A stretch of 64,000 bases of DNA from Silurus meridionalis (Eukaryota > Chordata > Actinopteri > Siluriformes > Siluridae), in the NCBI RefSeq assembly GCF_014805685.1, contig NC_060890.1, positions 24,984,000 through 25,047,999 of the forward strand. The letters run 5' to 3'. Both the position numbers and the translations under genes were made by a program. The notes under the pieces were generated by a model, which saw only the letters and a program-made list of their open reading frames with translations, did no database searches and had not been told where the DNA came from. Shown one piece after another: positions 47,995 through 60,060 of this stretch; the first letter of the stretch is position 1, and the number at the start of each line of letters is the position of its first letter.

Positions 47995-48410
47995 ACAGTG
48001 TGACCAAAAGTATTGGCACCTGACTTCTCCAGCTGTATGTAGCTCTTCTGCAATCTATTACTCCACAGTTGTATAGGACGTATATCCTCCATTTTAACTT
48101 GAACTTTGTGCAAAGCTCCATGAAGATATGATTTCCATGGGGGTTTGGAGTGGAAGATCCCCTACTAAAGAGCTCCAAACCCTATTGAACATGAACGAAT
48201 GTGAACGTTAACTGGCTTTTCACCTCACCTACATCAGTACCCGACTTTACTAACTGTTATGAGTGGATAAGCACAAAATCTAGAGGAACATCTTCCCAGA
48301 GGAGTGAAGGTTATTATAAGAACGAACGAAGACTTAATGAGGAACGGAATGTTCTAAATATCCATACCAATCTTATGGTTAGCGGCCCACAAACTTTTGT
48401 CCATATATAT
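47995..48410 (+). mobile_element. Tc1-like transposon remnant
   Basis: GTGACCAAAAGTATTGGCAC at the left, CTACATCAGTACCCGACTTT inside and GCCCACAAACTTTTGTCCAT at the right. Confidence 0.65.
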
Positions 48411-48479
48411 TTTAATTAGTAGTGAACGTTCTCCATGTTCACCATGTTTTGTTGTTGTGGCAAGAATGATTGCATTCTC

Positions 48480-48715
48480 ATTCTTTTCCTTCACTTAAAC
48501 AAGGAGACCTAACCCCGTTCCAGCACATTATATTGCCAAAAGTTTGCGGACACCTAATCATAAGTATTGTGCTTTTTCAGCTTCGCATTCCACATTCAAT
48601 CCCAGTTTTAGTCCCAACTCTGCGTCCGGATTTGTGCTTACAGTTTGGGGAAGAAGCACATATGGCAGGAAAGTTCAGGTGTCCCAGTACTTTTGTTCAC
48701 ACAGTGTATATTTAT
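48480..48715. mobile_element. Two abutting Tc1-like fragments
   Basis: CCTTCACTTAAACAAGGAGACC precedes a new left end TATTGCCAAAAGTTTGCGG; the second ends CAGGTGTCCCAGTACTTTTG. Confidence 0.55.
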
Positions 48716-49099
48716 TTGAGGTTAAATCCAGCGCATCAACAGGTTTCATTTGTGCAAACCCAAAAAGAAAAAGTATGAAGTTGTGAAATTCCTCGCTTTG
48801 TTCCCCGTGACATTAAATGTACGGAGCAGGGTTTCATTTGGGAAAAGTATTAATGCTGCTCCAGACGTTGTCGTCCATCCTGGCATGTCCGAGACTGTGT
48901 TTTTTTTTTTTTTTTTTATCTCTTTCATTACGCCCCCACCCTAGAAATGCACCATATCCATGTGTGTCTGTTTTGCCCACCTTCTTCTGCCCCCTCAATT
49001 TTTTTTTTGCTCTTGTCCGTTGGTGTTGCTGTTGGCTGGCTTGCTGCCATACGGCCCTGACCATCTGCCTCCTTCTTTCTTTCTCTATCTTTCTCTCAG

Positions 49100-49132
49100 T
49101 CTGTCTCGCTTGCAGTCTTTCTATTTCTTCTC

Positions 49133-49183
<51 letters not shown>

Positions 49184-49355
49184 ATCTGTCTCTGGAACCC
49201 CTCCTCCACCCCTTTCTCTTCCCTGCATGGCAGTTCATGCTGTTTTTTTCTCTCTCGGCGATTCTGGGAGAGGGATCTATTTAAAGAGGCATGACAGGAA
49301 GGAGAGCCTGAGCCTGCTGATGATGCGCTGAAAACCGTACAGCCGAGGATTAAAA

Positions 49356-49430
<75 letters not shown>

Positions 49431-49621
49431 CGCATCCTGTCAAATAGTTTGAGTCGTTCTGGTCTCGCTTCTTCCTCTCATCTTCCTCCTAACCTTCAGT
49501 CTTATCTAATGTTCACCTCCCGCTCGTCGTGACTCACTCACTCGTCTGCACCGAAAAACAAGGCGTTCACGCCTCACCCTGATCCAGTGTCTCACACACG
49601 AACAAGCTGTCCTCTCTCTCT

Positions 49622-49674
<53 letters not shown>

Positions 49675-49799
49675 CCCGCTACAGTGCGCCTGATTCGAGG
49701 CCGTCAGATGAAGAAGCTAATTAATTTGATTTAGCCGTTCTTTCCTGGCAGTGGAAAAACACCCCTCCTGCCGATTAGGTGCCCTCCCAGTGGATTTTC

Positions 49800-49861
<62 letters not shown>

Positions 49862-49880
49862 CTCTTTCTCTATTTCTGTC
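49100..49880. repeat. Cluster of (CT)n and (TA)n microsatellites
   Basis: (CT)n at 49134-49177, 49610-49669 and 49805-49850; (TA)n at about 49350-49427 (roughly 39 units). The strand asymmetry of the CT runs (all on plus) resembles the first-exon flank near 60.5-61.2 kb. No exon is recognised. Confidence 0.9.
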
Positions 49881-50074
49881 TCTCTCTCTATCTCTGTTTC
49901 TCACACCTCTTTTCTTTGGCACCTTCCTTTTTTTATCTTTTTTTTTATTTTTTAGCTTGTGCCAATTATCGACACGTTTGTTCCCTTAATCAATATCATT
50001 CACTCTTATAGTTTAAAAAGGAATATGTTTATTATCTACATCTAACCCTGATACTAATGGTTATTACACACCAG

Positions 50075-50790
50075 TGGCGGGCGGTCAGGGCCGGTAAAGC
50101 TTCTCTGCTGGTCTAAACACTATCAGAAGCACTGACCTACATTTACAACCTAAATTCTAATATTTGTTTCATGAAATTGTATTAATTTATTCCCAACAGT
50201 TTATTCTCTTCATTTTGTAGTGTTTCTCTCTGCTGCACTGCTTCCAGTACGTGTATGTGGATGTTAGATTTTTTGTCCGATCAGATTTCAGCCTCTATGT
50301 GCTGCCATAGCGATCTAATCTGCCCAGAGCCTTCAGAGTCAGTACTGCTGGACTTTTTACCATAGTCTCTATCAGCAAGGGTCTGTTTCTTTAACCAATC
50401 AGATTTCAGATTCGCCTCACAGGGCAGCTAGCTGGCCCAGAATAGCGTCAGCATTTTTCCGTCCTCTGATTGGTTGTTCAGAGGGAAACTGTTACAGTCA
50501 AGTTCGACTGGTAAAACATGTGTGTAGCTCTGCACACGTTAATACATCTGAGTTAGACTTTATTTTGCTAACGGAGGAAAAAAAATTTGTTTGGTCTTGA
50601 ACATACTTAAAAATCCATTTTGAAGAAAAGCTAGACATGGTGAGGAGGTCGGCCAACCCTGAAGCTAGCTAGCGTGTCTCAGCCCAGGAAAGGGTTTGTT
50701 CTCCACTTCCAGACCAGTGAATACGAGCGGTACCACTGGATTACAGCCTCAGAGGAGCGCTGCACATTATGAGTCTGCATCTCTGGTGAG
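50075..50790 (+). mobile_element. hAT-like transposon fragment
   Basis: It starts CAGTGGCGGGCGGTCAGGG, typical of fish hAT ends. The 3' part reads VSQPRKGF, LHFQTSEYERYHWITASEER, the zinc-finger N-terminus of a hAT transposase, with stops. It is shared in part with 2975-3420. Confidence 0.6.
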
Positions 50791-50799
50791 TAGGTTGTA

Positions 50800-51220
50800 T
50801 TTTATTAACATTTTAATGTTTTTGTCATGTTATTAGACAAATATTGATTCTGAACTGCTCCAGATGATGTAGGTGCACAGTTGTGGTTGTAGTGTAGAGG
50901 TGTTTTTAACATATATGTATATGTTATGCATATGCATAATATATATGCATATATTTATATGTTATGTTAATAATTATTAAATATAATTTATTATAGATTA
51001 CTTTATTATTATTATATACTTATCTGTGTTTATTATACACACTCACTAATATGTTTATTACACACACACACATGTTTATTACATAAATGTAGATGTAATC
51101 CTGGAGCTTTAATGGGTTTTAATGTAGAAGTTGATTGTTATTGTTATTGATTTATTATGACTATATAACAGATTATAGCTGAATGTATTAGTTATATAAA
51201 GAGACAGGCAGAATGGTCAG
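50800..51220. other. Gene-free AT-rich stretch
   Basis: AT-rich, with (TATA/TGCATA)-like runs at 50910-51030. Nothing else is recognised. Confidence 0.5.
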
Positions 51221-51224
51221 ATTA

Positions 51225-52025
51225 TTTTTGGGTACTGGGGTGCTCAGGTACTGGGGTACTGGGGTACTTGTTTACATAGCTACTTAGGTACTGGGGTGCT
51301 CAGTCACTGGAGTACTTAGTTACATAGCTACTTGGGTACTGGGGTGCTCAGGTACTGGGGTACTGGGGTACTTGGTTACATAGCTACTTGGGTACTGGGG
51401 TGCTCAGGTACTGGGGTACTGGGGTACTTGGTTACATAGCTACTTGGGTACTGGGGTGCTCAGTCACTGGGGTACTTAGTTACATATCTACTTGGGTACT
51501 GGGGTGCTCAGGTACTGGGGTACTTGGTTACATAGCTACTTGGGTACTGGGGTGCTCAGGTACTAGGGGTACTGGGGTAATTGGTTACATAGCTACTTAG
51601 GTACTGGGGTGCTCAGGTACTGGGGTACTGGGGTACTTGGTTACTTGGTTACATTGCTACTTTGGTACTGGGTACATAGTTACATAGTTAATTGGGTACT
51701 GTGGTGCTCAGGTAACTGGGTACTGGGGTACTTGGTTACATAGCTACTTGGGTACTCTGGTACTTGATGAAAAATTAATTGGGTACTGTGGTGCTCAGGT
51801 AGTTTGGTACTGGCGTACTTGGTTACATAGCTACTTGGGTACTGGGATGCTGAGGTACTGGGGTACTAGGGTACTTGGTTACATAGCTACTTGGGTACTG
51901 GGGTGCTTGATGAAAAATTAATTGGGTACTGTGATGCTCAGGTAGTTTGGTACTGGGGTACTTGGTTACATAGCTACTTGGGTACTGGGGTGCTTAGGTA
52001 CTGGGGTACTTGGACACTGAGGTAC
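51225..52025 (+). repeat. 56-bp minisatellite (GGTACTGGGGTGCTCA type)
   Basis: About 13 units made from sub-blocks GGTACTGGGGTGCTCA, GGTACTGGGGTACTGGGG, and TACTTGGTTACATAGCTAC. Unit length varies because the 10-base GGTACTGGGG sub-block is gained or lost. Confidence 0.95.
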
Positions 52026-52164
52026 AGTACAGCTTGGCTCATGTGGGAGTTGAAAAGAATAACATCGGAATAGTTTGTTATAAATTGTTTGTTGGACTGA
52101 CTGTACCTCTCTGTTCAGTGGAAAACGGTTAAAATCAGTACATTTACATTTTCAGACCCTCCGT

Positions 52165-52175
52165 GCCTACAGGCG

Positions 52176-52231
<56 letters not shown>

Positions 52232-52277
52232 ATGACGCATCATCACTCCCCTCATCCCCCAAACCTTCCCAGGACCT

Positions 52278-52317
<40 letters not shown>

Positions 52318-52320
52318 TGA
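52165..52320. repeat. (CA)n and (GT)n in inverted arrangement
   Basis: (CA)n at 52170-52225 and (GT)n at 52279-52315, 54 bp apart, can pair as a hairpin. Confidence 0.9.
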
Positions 52321-52739
52321 GTGAGTGAGTGTGCATGCACGCACACGTGAGCGTGCGCGTGTGTGTGTGTGTGTCTCTCTCCAGATGTCCCAGGCTCTTT
52401 GTTTCCGTAGAGATTCAGCTGGCCACAGCTCGCTCATTAGTGTCCACTGATCCATATGTCATACTGACGATAGGCTTTGATCAGCACCGAACGTGAGAAC
52501 GTTCACCCGAGTCGTGTTCACCAAACTATGACACGATCTCCATCGTGACCGGCCGACCGACGGATTAAAAACACCCTCAGATCTGTTCAGAACAACATGA
52601 AGAGAGAGCATGGCTTTGTGTTGGAGTCTATCAGCGATTTACACACTAACGCTGGACAAGTTGTGTTGCATCTAAACAGTACAGCTTTCAGGGTCTTCTG
52701 CTGAACTAGACTACGGATTCCAGTGTTTTATTTGCTATC

Positions 52740-52990
52740 GAACAAAATGTTTTAATTATATTTAGCAATATAATTATCCTGAAGCAGCTTTACAGAAATA
52801 GATTTAGAAATTTTTTATAAATATACAAATGAACTCTATACGTTTGTCGCTAATGACCAAATCAGTGGTATCTGTGAGAAGGAAAAACACCCAGAGAAGT
52901 CACAAGGAAGAAACCTTGAGTGAAACCAGACTCAAAAAGAAACTCATCCTCATCCAACATCAAATGTCCATTCATTACAGTTCCGTCATT
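52740..52990 (-). mobile_element. L2-like LINE 3' end
   Basis: CCTGAAGCAGCTTTACAGAAAT, GTCACAAGGAAGAAACC, CCAGACTCAAAAAGAAACTC and AATGTCCATT. Confidence 0.7.
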
Positions 52991-53159
52991 GTTGTGGTTA
53001 TCATCTGTCCACTGTTCTTGAGTGTAAAAGTGTTTATGGTAATTGCAACCCCAAGTCGTTGTAGCAGAGCTGTTATTCATTACAGTCAGAATCCATCCTC
53101 CTGGTTCTTGAGTTTAACCCTCTACAGCAGTGGTCCGAATACAACGGCTCTCTGAACAA

Positions 53160-53325
53160 GGCCAGAAACAGATTTACGTTTTTTCTTACTCATATCATAT
53201 GCATTTCGTTGCTTTGTACTTGTACATGTGTAATGACAGTAAAGTTGAATCGAATCGAATCGAATCGAATCTAATCTAATCTAATCTAATCTAATCTAAT
53301 CTAATCTAATCTAATCTAAAGGTTG
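53160..53325 (+). mobile_element. LINE 3' end with pentanucleotide tail
   Basis: TTGTACTTGTACATGTGTAA, TGACAGTAAAGTTGAATCG, then five AATCG and about thirteen AATCT units (53248-53322). The tail looks grown from the element's own 3' repeat. Confidence 0.7.
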
Positions 53326-53354
53326 GTTTCCAAGATAAGAATTTCTCTTAGTTA

Positions 53355-53695
53355 TTAATAGAGGTCGAAGGCACCAATAGTTGCTGGATCTATCAAAATA
53401 ATTGTTCCAAATTTTTTACACGTGAGACGGCACGCTGCACGGAGTGCGTTATATTATATGTATTATTTATAATTTATTCATTATGTAATTATATTTATTC
53501 ATGAATATCTTTATATTTATTTCCTTTAGCACATTTTCATAATTCAGACCTTTTTTTCTTTTCTGTAATAAAGTTCAGTATTTTTTTTTATGGAGTTTGT
53601 TTTTGTTTTTCATCTGGTATCTATTTTAAAAACTAGCGGTGGATTATTCGGTTATTGGCACGTACAATCCAACCCAGCTATCAGTATCAGTAAAA
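53355..53695 (+). mobile_element. MITE-like element
   Basis: Left ATAGAGGTCGAAGGCACC and right GGATTATTCGGTTATTGGCAC; same family as 29642-29960. Confidence 0.5.
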
Positions 53696-54124
53696 TCAAC
53701 GTTTGACTTGTAGTTACCACCAACCATAAGCATAAGTAAGCAAATGTTTAAATTTTAATAGCAATAAAAATGAAAAAAAAAATGCCCTAATAATGCACTT
53801 TTAATAGGTTACATATCCATATACATAACCAAATAATAAACTAATCTAGCATTAGGAGGCATAATACATACATTTAAAATCGTAATAAAATATCCACAAT
53901 AATACTGATAGTCACTCAGGTCTATGTCATTTTCTGTCACAGACTGGCCCCGCCCCTATTACAGAACGTATAAATTATGTGGGGACAAATGTTTAGAGAC
54001 CCCTGTGCTACTGTAACCTCATGGGTCTTGAGTTTGATGTGAAAAAAAAAAAAAAAAAAAGATTGATGTTTCTATATTCTTTATAGTCTTTATTCAAATT
54101 AATGCAATCTTCTGGCACTACTTT

Positions 54125-54425
54125 ATTGAATTTAATTCAAAGCGTTTTTGCTTATAGAGCAATTTTAACTATGGACATTGTCTCTCAAAGCAGTATAACA
54201 GAGATAAAACAGTTAAAAAGTTGTATAAAAGAGTGTATAATTTTAGTTTGTTACTTGTAATTGTTGAAAAGTTTATCCCAAATGGTTGAGCCAGTGGCGA
54301 CTGTGGCAAGAAAAAACTCCCTGAGAAGTCATGAGGAACAAACCTTGAGTGGACGCCATTGTAGCAGACTGTTTATATTAATCACAGTCCGAATCCATCA
54401 TGGTTCTAGAGTTTAACCCTCAACA
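54125..54425 (-). mobile_element. L2-like LINE 3' end
   Basis: GAATTTAATTCAAAGCG, GACATTGTCTCTCAAAGCAG, AAAAAACTCCCTGAGAAGTC. Confidence 0.65.
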
Positions 54426-54644
54426 GTAACCTCATGGAGGCTGTTTATGTGGAACCAGAGCATGTTCTAAAGGTCTACAAATGCTTTTAAATGCAGAAGA
54501 GTGGAAGTTATTGTAACAGCGAATGGAGATTGAACATGGTGTTCAAGAAGAGGCACATAGCAATCAGGTGTCCACAAACTTTTAGGTTTAGAGTGTATAT
54601 TAGATTTTTTTAGCTTGTGGCTGCTTTAACAGGAATAATTAATT

Positions 54645-54680
<36 letters not shown>

Positions 54681-54719
54681 GTTGAATGGGTAAATGGCTT
54701 AGAGTATATATTTTATTCG

Positions 54720-55545
54720 ATTATAGACCTGAAAAATACCCAACAACTCTATTATAAAGAGTCTCAGACGTTATGTAACTTGCGAAACTCCTACAGCGAC
54801 AGTGAAATACCGCTTTGGCACGGCGCGATCCTGAACCCGATGCACCAAGACGAGCGTTCTTCAAGCATTTCCAGAGCCACGATTCTCGACAGTTTTTCCA
54901 GTTACTTCTCATTTCTGCGGCTGCGAGACTGCGAGGTTGCGGCCTCCCCATTTCCACACTGAAAAAGCAGGATGTTTTTTTTTTCTCCTGCGACACACGA
55001 ACACAAACGGATCTGTGCTGCACTTCCCTCGCAGAGTCGACGGCAGCCTGCGGGGAGGGAACACTGGAACATATGTGGCCTGGCACGTACTAAACCACTA
55101 AATCCATACACCAATTGCTAGATACTTGTACTCAGCATGAGGCACGGAGGGATAAACAGATAAATTGGTCGAGAAAATGAATGAGGGGGTGACGGAGGGA
55201 AAAAAAAAAAGAAATGACAAAGTTCCATGAAAAGCCGGCGGGATCATAGGAGCGCCACCCGTTCCAGGCGAGTTCCCATGGAGACAAGGGGCCTGGTACA
55301 CAATGTGAGGTGAGAAAACGAGGGAGAGCGAGGGGGGGTATATAGAGAGGGATAGAGAGGGGACATGGGCTGGGAAGTGTGCGTGTAATGAGGCACACTC
55401 GAGAATTAAATGGAAAATAAAAATAGATGATAGATGGGGGTGAGGAAAGCGAGAAAAAAGACAACGCTTTTGTGTGTTTCTTCGCTATTAAAATGTTTGA
55501 TCACAAACTGTGCTGCAATTCCAGACACAATTATACTTACAGCAT
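54720..55545. other. GC-richer stretch without recognised gene
   Basis: It includes several CpGs (54775-54840 and 55020-55060). Opposing frames of 92 and 121 codons overlap, but neither looks like a known protein. No repeat family is recognised. Confidence 0.4.
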
Positions 55546-55549
55546 CTCT

Positions 55550-55904
55550 AGATACATTATATGGACAAAAGTTTGTGGACACCTGAGCATTAGATACGTT
55601 TGTGCCTCTTTTTGAACATCCCATTCCACAATGAGGATCAAGGGTGTTAGTAGAATTAAATAGCGATGGAGGTGAAGCGAGAAGGCCTGGGGGCAGTCAG
55701 AATTTCCAATTCATTGTAAATAGGTCTCTATAGCGGGAGATCTTCTACTCTGACCCATGTGAAGCATCTTCATGGAGATGGCTTTGTGCACAAATGTTCT
55801 GCTGGAACAGGTTTGGATCTCCTAGTTCAAGCAAAGGGAAAATTTAATTTCCCCTCATCTAAATTGTGTGCCTCCATCTTTGTGCTAACAATTTGGGGAG
55901 GACC
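55550..55904 (-). mobile_element. Tc1-like transposon remnant
   Basis: Starts TATGGACAAAAGTTTGTGGA, keeps CTGCTGGAACAGGTTTGGAT, and ends in a gap before GGGGAGGACCAAG. Confidence 0.6.
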
Positions 55905-57260
55905 AAGTCTGCGGTGTACGAAGTACAAAAACCATGTAGTTAAAGTAGAGATAAACTCTATAAAATATGACTCCTGTAAAAGTAAACGTGTCCTTTTATA
56001 GTTTCACTTGAGTAAAAAGTACACAATTATGTGCCTTTAAATGTGCTTTAGTATCCAAAGTACTATGATTTATTATGGCTATAATGTTCCTGTTATCATT
56101 TCTGTAGTTTTGCTTAATCAACTCGAATGTGACTCTCAGCACACTGATCTATTAACAGAATGATATTAATGAGTCAAACACTGATTGATTTCTATTGAAA
56201 TGATCACGAGCCCAAAACCTTCTTTTCAACTAGCGTAATTTCCGGACTATTAAACGCACCCATATATAAGCCACACCCACTGAATTTGACAAAGATGTTT
56301 ATTTTGAACATAAATACGCCGCACCTGTCTATAAGCTGCAGGTGTCTACACTGAAACTAATGAACTTTACACAGGCTTTAATGAAAGACAGTGTCTGTTA
56401 CACGGCTTGTATCTAAACAGTAGCCTACCAAGAAAGTCATTGTTCACTGTCTTCCTCCTTCCTTTCACAACTATTTCTCTCGAGAGTTTATCTTTTGGCA
56501 TCGTCGTGCGTTTAAAAATCACCATCGGTGAATCTTTTCTCTCGATGCCGTGCAGCTCAGAACACAGGTGAAGTGTGTTTTCTTGCCCGGTTGTTTTCAG
56601 CGTGACGAATGATTCGCATTTCCTGTAGACAGTCCGAGTGAGCGGCAGGTCAAACGTCAGAGGAACATCATCCATATTTATGATGTGGTGCAGCCCAATT
56701 CAGTGGGAGCGCATCTGATTTAATATAAAGAGTTTCATTGGTTCACCTGAACCCGTTCAGCAATTTCATTGGTCTGATGTTATGGGGCTCAGTTTTTTGG
56801 CTTGAAGTTTGTGAAACCGGGAAAAACCCAGGAAAAACCCAGGAAAAATCCATAAATTAGCCGCTTTATTGTTTAAGCCGCGGAGTTCAAAGCGTGGGAA
56901 AAAAGTAGCGACTTTTAGTCCGGAAAATACGGTACTTAAAAAAATATTTTGCAAATAAGTCCACGCATGTTGTGGCGTGTACGAGTCTGGAGTTTTTTTT
57001 TTTTAAATAAATAACTATATATACTAAATAATAATGTTCTGCTTGCTGCTGAATTGCGTGTTTGACCAGTTACCTTTTTATCCTCATAAATAAATATGAA
57101 CGACAGATTTCGCAAAATGCAGTTGAGTAAAAAGTCAAATATTTGACTTTGAAATGAAATGAAGTTAAAGGTCTCTCCAAAAACAAATAGTTTAGTAAAG
57201 TACAGATATGGTAAAGAGCTACTTAAGTACTGTAACGAATTACATTTATTTCATTACTGT
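55905..57260 (+). mobile_element. hAT-like short element split by a Tigger-like insertion
   Basis: The left part 55905-56225 and right part about 56938-57260 match the continuous copy at 23736-24215: AAAGTACTATGATTTATTAT on the left, CGAGTCTGGAGTTT and GAGCTACTTAAGTACTGTAA on the right. The join coincides with the ends of the Tigger-like element. Confidence 0.6.
56227..56937 (-). mobile_element. pogo/Tigger-like non-autonomous transposon
   Basis: Ends TAGCGTAATTTCCGGACTAT and ATAGTCCGG-type ...TTTTAGTCCGGAAAATACGGTA are inverted copies with TA at both sides. Inside, the minus strand encodes MDDVPLTFDLPLTRTVYRK, then PMVIFKRTTMPKDKL, the DDE_1 (CENP-B/Tigger) transposase core, shortened and frameshifted. 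Confidence 0.75.
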
Positions 57261-58130
57261 CCACTATTGAGAATCACATATGGGTGAGAAAGTGGGGTGT
57301 CCCAATACTTTTGGCCCTGTAGTTTATCTAGATGCAAAAATCAAACAGACAAAAAAACAATTTTGAAGATATTTTAGTCTGTTTTTTCTTTGATGATTCA
57401 TTATCCGATCTTGTTTTGTCCAATTAAAAGGCTTCGAGAGCGTATAAGCTCCGCCCCTCAGAGACCCTCTCTGCTCTACAGTAGTAGCTCATTAGCAGTA
57501 AACACGTTCCGTTGTGTGCTTTTTTCCCAACCAAGGTTTGGAGTCTGTTCATGCGGAAGTTGGGGGCGGAGTTTGGGCGGGTTTATAATCGTGTTTGATT
57601 GAGAATGCAATAATCTATTTTATTCCATAATAAATTCGTCAATAGTGACTCTATAATATAATTTTATCCACCGTTCTGACAGGTCAGATGTTTCCCAGTG
57701 ACAACTCTGCGACTCTCCTTCAGCATCAACGCCTCTGCTACGTGACCTCGACCTCGGAAATCGGCGTCATAACTCCGAAAACACGCCGTGGGTGGAAGCA
57801 TGGGTGAGCAATACTCCACAGAAGACAAAAAAATCCCCGAAAACTTTTTGTTATTTTCCTTCTTGAATTTGTTCCTTTTAATGTGTTTAGATTTGTGTAT
57901 CGAAAGGCTTTATATATTTAATTGTTATTGTTGTGATTATTATTAATTGTTGGTGTATAAATCGCTCAAGCGTTCAAACACACGACTCAAACACTCAAGC
58001 TTTTTGTTTATAGAAACCCTCAACAGGATTTTAATAGAAATGAATAAATCGGGACCGAGCAAAAGCAATCAGAGGATTGACGCCATGGTGTACCAGGGGG
58101 AGACCGAATGCAAGTTCCAGGAAAAGGTCC
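57261..58130. other. Gene-free stretch
   Basis: A Tc1-type end (GGGTGTCCCAATACTTTTGG) is at 57294-57315. The rest is not recognised. Short frames here are not convincing. Confidence 0.4.
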
Positions 58131-58290
58131 TTTATATTTTCTTTTTTTTTGCATATCTCAGCAATGTTAGGAAATTTGGGGTCAAATCGCACTGTGAGCC
58201 ATGATACACCACCCCTGGAGCCTTTATCAAGGTCCCAAGAGAGGCAGTTTGGTGATACCGGGGATTGAAACTACACTTCCATTTTCTCCA
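58130..58290 (+). repeat. SINE-like repeat copy
   Basis: GCATATCTCAGCAATGTTAGG, CCTGGAGCC, GGCAGTTTGGTGATACCGGGG, same family as 59215-59370. Confidence 0.5.
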
Positions 58291-59054
58291 AACAGAGTCG
58301 CTGATACTTTCCTGGGAATTGCCACCTGGAAATGGGATAAGCAGTTGTACCATTTAAATCCTTTGAACAGAGCAGAGTCCAAGATCCCGATCCAAGTCTA
58401 ACATAAAGTTAGTTGCTCGGTTCTGTGCCACCTAACGCGCCTCTTTAAACTTTTTGTGTTGTAGTTCCGATCGATCGTTTCGAAGCGTTCCTCATCGCCG
58501 CCGTTGGTTTATTTGCCTTTTTTCTGCTCCTCGAGTCTGAGTCGAAGAAAACCTTCCTTGCACTTTCTCATCATTCAAAATGTAGTACAGAAATATCCAT
58601 TGTACGTCTATGCCGCCTTTGACAAAAAGCATCATTACAAAGCAGATTTGCAGGGGATCGGGATTAGATCCCTGATACACCAGCTGCAAGTTTTGCTGAA
58701 GCGACATAAGGAAGAAAGCTCAAGAGAAACCAGACATGAAGAGGAGAACGTATTCGGTGTGACACCAGATTATAATAGTAACAGTAGATGGTATGCAAAT
58801 AAATGGAGAATTATTGAATAGAAGGTTTTAGACGAGCGTAACATGACAGGGTAAAATCATGGCTACACCGGTTTCACACGCTCTGCAGATCTCGAGCGAG
58901 ATGGGTCTTTTAATTCGAAAGAATAGCGGTCCCAGTAATACTGCTGGAAACATAGAAACCCCTGGAAACTCTGGGAAAGGTATGTAGACACGTTGTCCTG
59001 TAGTTTGGATCGCTTTATTATGTGTAAAAGGGTGTAAATCTGTGACCCAGTGTC

Positions 59055-59370
59055 ATACAATATATGAACTAAAAGTTTGTGGACACCTGAGCATAAGATT
59101 GTTTTGTGCTTTGTTTTGAACTTCCTGTTCTACATTTGCTATTAGAATAAGCTCCACTCATCTGGGAACGATGTTCTACTAGATTTTGTAGAGTTTGTGC
59201 TCATTCAGCAACAAAAAAGCTACAGCACAGAGAAATTCTTTTTTTTTTGCATATCCTGGCGATTTTAGAAAGCTGGGGTCGAATACAGCACCCCTGGAAC
59301 ACAGAGGGTTAAGGGCCTTGCTCAAGGGCCCCAAGCGTAGCAGCTTGGTGATTCCAAGGCTTAAAACTCC
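59055..59370 (+). repeat. Tc1-like fragment followed by SINE-like copy
   Basis: 59060-59205 has AAAAGTTTGTGGACACCTGA and ATGTTCTACTAGATTTTG. 59215-59370 has GCATATCCTGGCGATTTTAG, AGGGTTAAGGGCCTTGCTCA and GCAGCTTGGTGATTCC. Confidence 0.6.
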
Positions 59371-59455
59371 TGACCATGACAAGGTCATTACAAGTGTGTT
59401 AGTAAAACCAGGTACTGATGTAGAGGTGGTTTAAAAAAGACTAGTTTGTAACACG

Positions 59456-59470
59456 CCACCAGGTGGCAGC
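59456..59470 (+). promoter_or_regulatory. Perfect CTCF consensus site
   Basis: CCACCAGGTGGCAGC fits the core CTCF consensus CCASYAGRKGGCRSY at all 15 positions. The flank is not one of the repeats recognised nearby. Binding is inferred. Confidence 0.55.
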
Positions 59471-59779
59471 ACCAGGCTGAACGCACAGACACAGGGAGCA
59501 CCGAACCTTCATAAATCAGTGTGCATATAGACACACTGTGTACACCTGAAGCTGTGCAATTATTGCTATGTTGACCACGTGCACATTAGCCAGATTTGGC
59601 TTCTGTGGACTTCGGCCTCTTCCTGAAAATGAAGATCCAGCGTTTTGATCCAGCGTAAATAACAGAAGGTAATTGACACGCTTGGAAAAGAGATCTTCCA
59701 GGACACATTCCATAAGAATGCTGAGACCTCTGTATTGCTGTGCAAGCGGACTATTTTAAACTTTTTTAAAACCACCTCT

Positions 59780-60060
59780 TAGGTGAGGTGGTGAGGAGGC
59801 CTGGGGTGCAGTCAGCATTCACATTTTTGTTCAATAGGTATGGAGCTCTATAACAGGAGATCTTCCACTCCAACCCATGTATATTCATGTAGCTGGCTTT
59901 GTGTACACATGTCATGCTGGAACAGGTTTTGGGTCTCTTAATTTAAGTGAGGGGAAGATTTTCATGCTTTCGGCATGTGGGAACAGTTTGTGGAAGAACC
60001 ACAAATGGATGGAAAAGTCAGGTGTCCTAATACTTTTGGCTTTATTGTGTAGGTATAACT
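59780..60060 (-). mobile_element. Tc1-like transposon remnant
   Basis: GAGGCCTGGGGTGCAGTCAG, GAGATCTTCCACTCCAACCC, CATGCTGGAACAGG, and the end TCCTAATACTTTTGGC. Confidence 0.65.
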
